Source of the DNA: Chloroflexota bacterium
GTDB lineage: Bacteria; Chloroflexota; Dormibacteria; Dormibacterales; Dormibacteraceae
DNA length: 45,790 bases
NCBI GenBank assembly: GCA_005880945.1
Contig: VBIU01000011.1
Coordinates: forward strand, 1 to 45,790
Reading direction: 5' to 3'
Shown here in pieces: positions 14,927-21,358 of this stretch; position 1 is the first letter of the stretch; each line of letters begins with the position of its first letter. The translations under genes were made by a program, and so were the position numbers. The notes below the pieces were generated by a model. It saw only the letters and a list, made by a program, of their open reading frames with translations. It searched no databases and was not told the origin of the DNA.

Positions 14927-15799
14927 CTAGTCCCGAGCCCTCAGGCAGATGACAGCGTTGTCCTCCGGGCACGTGGTCGCGACCTTGTCGATCACAGCAC
15001 TCGCGAGCAGGTCCCGACCGAGCGGCGTCGGGTGCACGTCGCAGGTCCCGTCGGGCAACGCAATAAGTAGATGGGCGGCGCATGAGTCGCCTCCCGCGGT
15101 CGCCGCGACCGGCGCCCACGCGTCAAATCCCGATGCGATCAACGCGCCGTTCGCTGTCGCGGCGGCCGACATGGCGGCGTTCAGCGCCAGCGCCCCGCCC
15201 ACGCTGGCGGGGTCGGCATAGTTGAGCGAGTAATAGGTCACGGCAACGATCAAACCCGAGTAACCGGTGGATCGGATCGCACCGAAGATTGTGCTCAGGT
15301 TCGCCTGCATGACGGCAAGGACACCGCCGAGCCCGAGCGCGCACGTGGGTCCTGGAGGAGTGGCGGCGCAGTCCTTCTGGAAGCGGAAGAAGTCATTGGC
15401 GCCCAGCGTGAGCGTCACCAGACGGGTGCGAGGGTGAGCTCGCAGATACGCGACGGCAAAGTCGACCTGGCTCGTCGAATACGACACGTGAAGGGGGAAC
15501 GCCGAGCGATAAGGGCGGCACACGTTGTCGGTTCCGGTCAAGGACAGGAACCCGCCGGTGGCTTCGCCCGGACACGTCGCGTTGACGTCTTTGACGTGCA
15601 CTCGCTGCGCGACGATCTCCGGGTACCCGGTGAAGTTTTCAGGATTGCTCGCGTCCACCAACGGGTTGAACCCGAAGGGCACGGAGTCTCCGAGCGCCAG
15701 GTAGCTGAGCCCCTGGCTAAGGTTCGAGGCCGAGGCGGGTGCGGCTGCCAGCGCCATCAGCAGAGCAGTCGACAGCAAAGCGAAAAGGCGAACTTTCAT
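14927..15799 (-). CDS. Secreted SGNH/GDSL-family lipase or esterase
   Basis: 290 aa from ATG 15799, chosen because GGGGAGG precedes it by 9 bp and a signal peptide follows at once (KVRLFALLSTALLMALAAAPASA). SGNH blocks are YLALGDSVPFG (nucleophile Ser), TLGANDFF (block III Asn) and CDVHPTPLG (Asp and His of the catalytic pair). Several Cys residues (TCPGEATGG, VCRPYR, DCAATPPGPTC, DSCAAH, GTCD, TTCPE) suggest disulfides in an exported enzyme. The substrate is unknown: lipid or acetylated polysaccharide. It is transcribed away from the second SGAT-protein operon across a 160-bp spacer. Confidence 0.85.
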   Translation of the reverse strand: MKVRLFALLSTALLMALAAAPASASNLSQGLSYLALGDSVPFGFNPLVDASNPENFTGYPEIVAQRVHVKDVNATCPGEATGGFLSLTGTDNVCRPYRSAFPLHVSYSTSQVDFAVAYLRAHPRTRLVTLTLGANDFFRFQKDCAATPPGPTCALGLGGVLAVMQANLSTIFGAIRSTGYSGLIVAVTYYSLNYADPASVGGALALNAAMSAAATANGALIASGFDAWAPVAATAGGDSCAAHLLIALPDGTCDVHPTPLGRDLLASAVIDKVATTCPEDNAVICLRARD

Positions 15800-15898
15800 C
15801 TCGCAAATCCTCCCCACAACCGCCGGCAGGCCCGGCCCGATGGCGCGAGTGTAGGCCGGATCCGGTGCGCGCGCCACTACGAATTCGAGTGTCAGCAC

Positions 15899-15937
15899 TC
15901 TAAGGAACTTCCAAGGATTTTCTGAGTCTGGCCTGAG
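15899..15937 (+). promoter_or_regulatory. Four 11-bp-phased response-regulator boxes before the second SGAT-protein operon
   Basis: TCTAAG (15899), TCCAAG (15910), TCTGAG (15921) and CCTGAG (15932) start exactly 11 bp apart. ATCAT follows directly as a possible -10, and the GTG at 15960 is 22 bp further on. The pattern is shared with 9444-9471 and 12735-12762, although individual boxes are more diverged here. Confidence 0.55.
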
Positions 15938-15959
15938 ATCATGGCCCGATGATCATCGG

Positions 15960-16253
15960 GTGGAGAGCGTGACGCCGCTCGCACAGATGGCCGCAGTCCG
16001 CGACCTCGCGGACCAGCGGCTGCGTGACGTGACCATCGCGGTCGCCATCGCCGCCGCCGCGGGCGTCGGCGTGATCGCCTGGGTCAGCGCAGCCACGATC
16101 CCGGGCTGGTCGGATGCTTCGGGAGCGACGGACAGCGCGACGGCCGCAATGGACGATCGATCGATATCTCCGGGCGGCGACAACTTCGTCCAGGCGCCGC
16201 CCGGGAGGGCCCAGTTCGGCTCCGGAGTCGCCGTATCAGGAGGGTCGAGGTGA
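15960..16253 (+). CDS. Small signal-anchored protein with SGAT motif, paralogue of the 9497 protein
   Basis: 97 aa from GTG 15960; GTG 15969 or ATG 15987 are alternatives and no clear Shine-Dalgarno decides. N-terminal VRDLADQRLRD, one membrane helix (VTIAVAIAAAAGVGVIAWVSA), then TIPGWSDASGATDSAT, a polar linker, and the end GSGVAVSGGSR. It aligns without gaps to the 9497 protein from RD through SGAT and again at the tail. The SGAT Thr is residue 57 and has Asp at -2 from the Ser, closer to the ApbE target motif Dxx(S/T)GAT than the first paralogue but still one position off. The stop overlaps the next gene's start. It may be a second substrate of the ApbE encoded 4 kb upstream; this is inference. 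Confidence 0.7.
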   Translation: MESVTPLAQMAAVRDLADQRLRDVTIAVAIAAAAGVGVIAWVSAATIPGWSDASGATDSATAAMDDRSISPGGDNFVQAPPGRAQFGSGVAVSGGSR

Positions 16254-16522
16254 TGATGTACCCGCACGAACCCATGGGCCCGCTGGGCATCTTGTTCGCC
16301 GTCCTGGGCGGCCTGGCATGGCTTGCCGTGCTGGCTGGCATCGTTCTCCTGGTGATCTGGGCGATACGAGCCTTCGCGGGGGGCTCAATCATGCGGACCG
16401 CCCCTGCGGCGGTGGGCACGCCACTCGAAACGCTCGCTCACCGATTTGCACGAGGCGAGATCACCGCCGAGGAGTACGAACGGTCTCGGGACCTGCTTCG
16501 CGGCGACCAGCCGAAGCCATGA
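16250..16522 (+). CDS. Small membrane protein with SHOCT-like C-terminus
   Basis: 90 aa from GTG 16250, with in-frame ATGs at 16253 and 16256; AGGAGGG (16238-16244) serves any of them. One long hydrophobic helix (LGILFAVLGGLAWLAVLAGIVLLVIWAIRAF) is followed by TPLETLAHRFARGEITAEEYERSRDLL, the SHOCT motif (short C-terminal domain with RxARGEI(T/S)xEEYxxxxxxL). SHOCT segments are thought to mediate oligomerisation or protein contact; the precise role is unknown. The gene overlaps both neighbours (GTGATG and ATGA), so the three genes are co-translated. Confidence 0.8.
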   Translation: MMMYPHEPMGPLGILFAVLGGLAWLAVLAGIVLLVIWAIRAFAGGSIMRTAPAAVGTPLETLAHRFARGEITAEEYERSRDLLRGDQPKP

Positions 16523-16782
16523 AGCAGCGATCGCTCGGAATTCTCGGAGGCGCATTACTGATCGGCGGGATCGTGCTCGGCGTCGGCAGCAGCATCGTCG
16601 CCCACCAGGTCGCCGGGCGGACCACCGCCGGAGGCCCGGCGGGCGTGCACAGGCCTGGCTCCGGCGCACATGGCCCGTTCTTCGGCGGACCGGGACGGCG
16701 CGACTTCCCTGGACCCGGCTACCGGCCGCCTGGAATCACGAGCCCGGTTCCAGCGACACCAAGTCCCTCACCTACAGGCTGA
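16519..16782 (+). CDS. Small membrane-anchored Pro/Gly-rich exported protein
   Basis: 87 aa from ATG 16519 (ATGA overlap with the SHOCT gene). Basic start (MKQRS), one hydrophobic helix (LGILGGALLIGGIVLGVGSSIVA), then about 55 extracytoplasmic residues rich in Gly, Pro and Arg (HRPGSGAHGPFFGGPGRRDFPG, PATPSPSPTG). No family recognised. Last gene of a three-gene operon with the SGAT and SHOCT proteins; all three are single-helix proteins. Two strong hairpins follow the stop codon. Confidence 0.6.
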   Translation: MKQRSLGILGGALLIGGIVLGVGSSIVAHQVAGRTTAGGPAGVHRPGSGAHGPFFGGPGRRDFPGPGYRPPGITSPVPATPSPSPTG

Positions 16783-16810
16783 GATTCCCCAGCCTGCTTC
16801 CCCCATATAT

Positions 16811-16864
16811 GAGAGGGAACCCGCCGGTTCCCTCTCATCGCGCGTGCGGCTTCGCCGCATGCGC
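16811..16864. terminator. Two tandem perfect hairpins after the small operon
   Basis: First hairpin: an 11-bp perfect stem, GAGAGGGAACC (16811-16821) and GGTTCCCTCTC (16826-16836), loop CGCC. Second: GCGCGTGCGGC (16840-16850) and GCCGCATGCGC (16854-16864), loop TTC, one G-T pair. No long T-run follows (only CTCTCTTT), so termination by the classical mechanism is not certain. They begin 28 bp after the stop of the plus-strand operon. Confidence 0.5.
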
Positions 16865-16946
16865 TGCTCTCTTTCCGGCGTAAGGATGGGATTTGTTTGA
16901 GATTGGTTACTCCACCCGACGAGGGGAGTGATTAGGACAAAGTAAT

Positions 16947-16965
16947 GGCCGGGGAGACCCCGGCC
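16947..16965 (-). terminator. Hairpin after the sugar ABC importer operon
   Basis: GGCCGGGG (16947-16954) and CCCCGGCC (16958-16965) form an 8-bp perfect stem with a 3-nt loop, 34 bp after the last stop codon (17000) of the minus-strand importer operon. In that direction it is followed by ATTACTTTG, only weakly T-rich. Probable but imperfect terminator. Confidence 0.45.
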
Positions 16966-16999
16966 AACCCGGCCGCGCTAGCCGACTCTCACGGTCGCG

Positions 17000-17839
17000 C
17001 TAGCCTTTGACGCCGCCCAGGGCCAGGCCTTTGACGAAGCGGTCGAGGAACAGGTTGTACGCCAGCGCGACAGGTACGGCCACCAACACCGTCGCCGCCA
17101 TCAGCGACTGCCAGAAGAAGACATCTCCGCGGATCAGCTCGGTCGGCACTCCTGCGCTCACCGTCATCTGCGACGACGTCGAGATGAAAGCGACCGCGTA
17201 GATGAAATCGTTCATCGTCAACGCGAATGTGAAGATGACGACAGTCAGGATGCCGGGGACCGCCAGCGGCAGGACGGTCCGGACCACGGCCCCGACGCGG
17301 CTGTATCCGTCCACCATCGCCTGCTCCTCGATGTCGCGTGGCACCGTCCGAAAGAAGCCGACCAGCAACCATGTCGAGAAAGGGGCGGTCAGAGTTGGAT
17401 ACACGAGGACCAGTGACCAGATGGAGTCCTGCAGCCCCAGGTCGGCGACCACGCGCGAGAGCGGGAGGAACAGCAAGGTCGGCGGAACCAGATAGATGAT
17501 GAATATCAACATGGCGAGCTTCCCGCCCCACTGCCCGGTCAGCCGAGCGATCGCGTAAGCCGCCGGGACGCTGGCCAGCAACGTCAAGATGACGACGATC
17601 ACCCCGATCTCGACGCTGTTCACCACAAATGTTCCGAATGCCGTCTCGGTAAGCAGCACCCTCAGGTTGTCGAGCGTGGGTGGAGAGTTGTAGAAGAACG
17701 GCACATGACCGACCGTGTAGAGGTCGTCGTTGGACTTGAACATCGTGAAGGCCGCCCACGCGAATGGGAAAGCGCAGACCAGCGCGAAAAGGAGGAGGAC
17801 GACCCAGCGAAGAATCGACACCAGTGGCCGCGAGCGCAT
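17000..17839 (-). CDS. Sugar ABC transporter permease (MalG/UgpE-like)
   Basis: 279 aa from ATG 17839, chosen because it overlaps the upstream permease stop (TGATG) and gives the usual family N-terminus. Six predicted helices. The cytoplasmic EAA loop that docks with the ATPase appears as EEQAMVDGYSRVGAVVRTVLPLAVPGI, with the typical G at the expected position. Second membrane subunit of the binding-protein-dependent importer encoded by the next three genes upstream. Confidence 0.92.
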   Translation of the reverse strand: MRSRPLVSILRWVVLLLFALVCAFPFAWAAFTMFKSNDDLYTVGHVPFFYNSPPTLDNLRVLLTETAFGTFVVNSVEIGVIVVILTLLASVPAAYAIARLTGQWGGKLAMLIFIIYLVPPTLLFLPLSRVVADLGLQDSIWSLVLVYPTLTAPFSTWLLVGFFRTVPRDIEEQAMVDGYSRVGAVVRTVLPLAVPGILTVVIFTFALTMNDFIYAVAFISTSSQMTVSAGVPTELIRGDVFFWQSLMAATVLVAVPVALAYNLFLDRFVKGLALGGVKG

Positions 17840-18783
17840 CAAGTGACCTCCACCCCACTCGCTCTGCGAAGCATGAGGATGCATACGCCCACCAGCACTG
17901 GAAACATGAAGACTCCGATTGCCGCGCCCTGGGCCAGGCTGCCGCCCTGGATTCCGGTATAGAACGACCAGCTCGCCAGGACCTGCGTCGCATTCCCCGG
18001 GCCCCCGTGGGTGAGGATGTAGACCGCCGCCATGTCGGTGAAGGTGGCCACGATCCCGAACAGGATCGCCACCATCATGATCGGGGCGAGCAGCGGGAAC
18101 GTGATGTCGAACAGCCTTCGCCAGAAACCGGCGCCGTCGACCTCGGCCTGCTCGTTGAGCTCCGGCGGGATCGAGGTGAGACCAGCCATGAGGATAACGG
18201 CGGCCAGCGGCATCGTCCGCCAGGCCTGGAGCGCGACGACAGAGCCTACCGCCAGGTTGTTCTCTCCGAGCCAGGCCACCGGCGTCCCGATGGGGACGGC
18301 GTGCAGCTGGCCGAGGATCCAGTTGAACGGGCTGAACAGCGAGTCGAGCATCCAGAGCCAGGCCAACGCGCTCAATGCGACAGGCGTCGTCCACGGAAGG
18401 AGGATCAGGAAACGGACTATCCACTTGCCCTTGAAGTCGGCCGACATGACGAAGCCCAAGATGGTCGCGAGGACAATGACGATGATCTGCGAGAGGACCG
18501 TGAACACGATGGTGTTTCGGATCGCGCCCTGGAACACGGGGTCGGCCAGCGTCCGCTGGAAGGTCTCGAGCCCGACGAACGAGAACGATTCCGAGCCAGT
18601 CGTCGCGTCACTGAAGGCGTAGACGAAGACCGTGACCAGGGGCACGCCGACGAGGGCCGCCAGGTAGATCATCAGCGGCGCCAGCAGCACCGGCCCGAGG
18701 ACGCTATCGCGGTCCAGCAGATGGTGAACTCGCACCGATTCCTCGACGATCACGGTGCCCCGGGTGGCGGGCGGTGCGCTCAC
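17839..18783 (-). CDS. Sugar ABC transporter permease (MalF/UgpA-like)
   Basis: 314 aa, GTG start overlapping the ATPase gene stop (GTGA). About six helices after a cytoplasmic N-terminus. The EAA loop reads NEQAEVDGAGFWRRLFDITFPLLAP. Family features LPWTTPVALSALAWLWMLD and the late THGGPGNATQVLASWSFYTGI motif are typical of the MalF-type partner. Works with the 17000-17839 permease as heterodimer. Substrate probably a mono- or oligosaccharide or polyol; it cannot be specified. Confidence 0.92.
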   Translation of the reverse strand: MSAPPATRGTVIVEESVRVHHLLDRDSVLGPVLLAPLMIYLAALVGVPLVTVFVYAFSDATTGSESFSFVGLETFQRTLADPVFQGAIRNTIVFTVLSQIIVIVLATILGFVMSADFKGKWIVRFLILLPWTTPVALSALAWLWMLDSLFSPFNWILGQLHAVPIGTPVAWLGENNLAVGSVVALQAWRTMPLAAVILMAGLTSIPPELNEQAEVDGAGFWRRLFDITFPLLAPIMMVAILFGIVATFTDMAAVYILTHGGPGNATQVLASWSFYTGIQGGSLAQGAAIGVFMFPVLVGVCILMLRRASGVEVT

Positions 18784-19802
18784 GCCGCGGTGCTCTCGCC
18801 CGTGTCCCGGTCGAAGAAGCGCAGGAACCTCTTCTCGACCAGCAGGTCGGCCTCGTCGTCGGCCTGCACGCCGATGACCTCCGAGATGGCCAGCTTGGCG
18901 ATCAGCTTTGACTCACCTGCATCGTCCTTGACCGAGACGTATACGTAACGGTCCGAGCCCAGGTTCTCGATCCGGATCACCCGGCACGGAAATGCGCTTG
19001 CCCCGTCGCCGTGCTCGGATCGCTTGACGACGCGAACGTTCTCGGGGCGGAAGCCGACCAACCTGCCATCGCGCTGCATCAGGTTCATCGGTGGCGACCC
19101 GACGAAAGTGGCCACGAACGCGTTGGCCGGCTGGTGATAGATCTCGTCGGGCGTCCCCACCTGCTGTAGGCGCCCCTTGTTGAGGACGGCGATGCGATCG
19201 CCGAGGCCCATGGCTTCGACCTGGTCGTGGGTCACATAGATGGTGGAGACTCCGACCCGCTGCTGAAACTGCTTCAGCTCGAGACGCGCCGAGGCCCGGA
19301 GCTTGGCATCGAGGTTGGACAGCGGCTCGTCCAGCAGGAACACCTGTGGATCTCGCACAAGCGCGCGCGCCAGGGCGACGCGCTGCCGCTCGCCGCCCGA
19401 CAGCTGCCGGGGCTTGCGCTCGAGCAGGTGCCCGATCCCGATCAGGTCGGCCGCCCAGCGCACACGCTCGTCCCGCTCCTCCTTTGACATGCCCTGTGCC
19501 TCGAGCGGGAACGAGATGTTCTGCCCAACCTTCTTGTGCGGATACAGCGCGTAGCTCTGGAACACCATCGCGATCTTGCGAGCGCGAGGCGGGAGGCCCT
19601 TGACGGACTTCCCGCCGATCAGGATGTCGCCCCCGGTGGGCTGCTCGAGGCCGGCGATCATGCGCAGGAGAGTCGTCTTGCCACAGCCAGACGGACCGAG
19701 CAGGACCAGGTACTCGCCGTCGCGGCAAAGCAGGCTTACGCCATCCACGGCGTCGGCGCCGCCGAATGACTTCCGGATATCCCGGACCTCGACCTCGGCC
19801 AT
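18780..19802 (-). CDS. Sugar ABC transporter ATP-binding protein (MalK/UgpC-like)
   Basis: 340 aa. Walker A GPSGCGKT, Q-loop VFQSYALYPHK, signature LSGGERQRVALARAL, Walker B VFLLDEPLSNLD, switch TIYVTHDQ. The C-terminal part (about 235-340) is the TOBE/MalK regulatory domain (VGFRPENVRVV). It energises the two permeases encoded downstream. MalK-type ATPases sometimes serve several importers; here a dedicated binding protein is encoded 52 bp upstream, so the four genes probably form one operon. Confidence 0.93.
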   Translation of the reverse strand: MAEVEVRDIRKSFGGADAVDGVSLLCRDGEYLVLLGPSGCGKTTLLRMIAGLEQPTGGDILIGGKSVKGLPPRARKIAMVFQSYALYPHKKVGQNISFPLEAQGMSKEERDERVRWAADLIGIGHLLERKPRQLSGGERQRVALARALVRDPQVFLLDEPLSNLDAKLRASARLELKQFQQRVGVSTIYVTHDQVEAMGLGDRIAVLNKGRLQQVGTPDEIYHQPANAFVATFVGSPPMNLMQRDGRLVGFRPENVRVVKRSEHGDGASAFPCRVIRIENLGSDRYVYVSVKDDAGESKLIAKLAISEVIGVQADDEADLLVEKRFLRFFDRDTGESTAA

Positions 19803-19853
19803 CAGACCATGGCCGCCCCGCGCGCGACCGGCGCGGCCATCCGAGCGTTCAGG

Positions 19854-21287
19854 CTAGGTCGTCCCGCCGACCAGCCCCTTCTGGCGCCACTTGGTGAAGA
19901 TCGCCTTGATCTGCGTCTCCGCGTCCGCCACCGCCTGCTTGGGCGTCTTGTCGCCCTTGGCCGCCGCCGCCATCATCGTAGGCAGGACGTTGGTGTCGAA
20001 GATCTCGCCGATGGCGGGACTCGCGGGACCCGGATAGCCGACGTTGACACTCCAGGTCGTCGCGTCCTTCAGGATCTGCAGCTTGTTCGTCGGGTTCGAC
20101 TTGAAGGGATCGTTGTCCAGCCAGCCCGGCAGCTGGGCTGCGGCGTTGGTGTTGGGGTTGACCGGCAGCTCGTATAGCTCGGAGTTCTGCACGTAATCGG
20201 TCGCGTGGTCGGCGAGGTAAAGCAGGAACTGCTTGGCGGTGTCCTGGCTCTTGGAAAACTTGGGAATGATGTACGTCTGGATCACATGCTCGCTGGCGAG
20301 AGCCTTGACGCCCGCAGCGCCCTGCAGAGGCTTGCTGAAGAAGATGTCGTTGGCCACTTCGGGCTTGGTCTTCTGCGCGGTGCGATACGCGGAGATCGAG
20401 TTCAGGATGTAGGAGAGGCTGCCCGCGACAAGGCCCTGGTTGTTGGAGGCGGCGTTCCAGCTGAAAACCTCGGAGGTCTCGGCCTGCTTGAAGAGGCGCG
20501 CCATGTAGTCCACTGCCGCCACCACCTGGTCGCTGTTGATGGTGACGTTCTGGTCCTTGTCCTGCTCCGAGCCGCCGAATGACCAGATCAGAGCTCGGGC
20601 GGCCATGTTGGAGTCAGGCTCGGGTGAGAACCCGATCCCGCCGCGCACCGCGCCCTTGGTCGTTGACTTGATGGCGGTCGTAGCTCGCAACATGTCGTCC
20701 CAGCTCGTGGGTCCGTTGGGCAGGCCGGCCTTCTCGAAGAGGCTCTTGCGGTAGTCGCCGGGGTCCGGCGCAAAGCTGTAGGTGAAGCCGAAATAGTGGT
20801 TCGTGTGCGGGTTGAAGTTGGTCAACCTCGCGAAGTCGAGCTGCGGACCGTATTTCGCCTCGACCGCCTTGACCACGTCGGACATGTCCGCCACGCTCGG
20901 CTCGTACTGAGACGGCGGCACGATCCACAGGATCAGGTCGTGTCCGGAGCCTGCGTTGATCTCCGCCGCCGTGCGGGTTGGGATGTCCGCGTAGTTGATG
21001 TGATCGACAGTGACGGTGGTGTTGTTCTTGTCGCCCCAGGCCTTCGCCCACGGGTCGAACCACTTGTCGTACGCCGGGACGAAGTGACTCCATTGCAGGA
21101 TCTTCAGCGTCTTGTGGCCGCCGCTCGTTCCGTTCCCGCACGCGAGAAGGATCGTGGGCAGCGCACCGGCGCTGAAGGCCAACAGGCCTCCCTTCTTGAC
21201 GAAGTCGCGCCGGGTGACGGATCGGGCGAGAAGCCCTTCGCCTCCCGACGGATCCCTAGGTTTACCGGCGTTGAGCGACCCTTTCAT
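19854..21287 (-). CDS. Extracellular solute-binding protein, TAT/lipoprotein type
   Basis: 477 aa from ATG 21287, preceded by GGGGAGGG at about 5 bp; an upstream in-frame extension lacks a ribosome site. The N-terminus carries a twin-arginine signal (TRRDFVKKGGLLAFSAG) that ends in a lipobox-like ILLACGNG, so it may be exported folded and lipidated at Cys. The mature protein is a family 1 sugar-binding protein (TLKILQWSHFVPAYDKWFDPW, INYADIPTRTAAEINAGSGHDLI). First gene of the importer operon. Confidence 0.9.
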   Translation of the reverse strand: MKGSLNAGKPRDPSGGEGLLARSVTRRDFVKKGGLLAFSAGALPTILLACGNGTSGGHKTLKILQWSHFVPAYDKWFDPWAKAWGDKNNTTVTVDHINYADIPTRTAAEINAGSGHDLILWIVPPSQYEPSVADMSDVVKAVEAKYGPQLDFARLTNFNPHTNHYFGFTYSFAPDPGDYRKSLFEKAGLPNGPTSWDDMLRATTAIKSTTKGAVRGGIGFSPEPDSNMAARALIWSFGGSEQDKDQNVTINSDQVVAAVDYMARLFKQAETSEVFSWNAASNNQGLVAGSLSYILNSISAYRTAQKTKPEVANDIFFSKPLQGAAGVKALASEHVIQTYIIPKFSKSQDTAKQFLLYLADHATDYVQNSELYELPVNPNTNAAAQLPGWLDNDPFKSNPTNKLQILKDATTWSVNVGYPGPASPAIGEIFDTNVLPTMMAAAAKGDKTPKQAVADAETQIKAIFTKWRQKGLVGGTT

Positions 21288-21358
21288 TGCACCCTCCCCA
21301 CCCAAGAAGGAATTGCGATCAGCCCCGTTTATTATGGCCCCGCCGGTCGGGGAAACGC

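Noticed and set aside
15887-15900. GAGTG-TCAG-CACTC inverted repeat as a CIRCE (HrcA) element
   Set aside because: CIRCE has a 9-bp spacer and longer arms, and there are no heat-shock genes here. It may be part of the regulatory region, but it is weak.
17764-18948. Plus-strand frame of 394 codons across the ABC importer genes
   Set aside because: Spans parts of three well-supported minus-strand genes and is rich in Arg, Asp, Glu and His, as expected for an antisense shadow.
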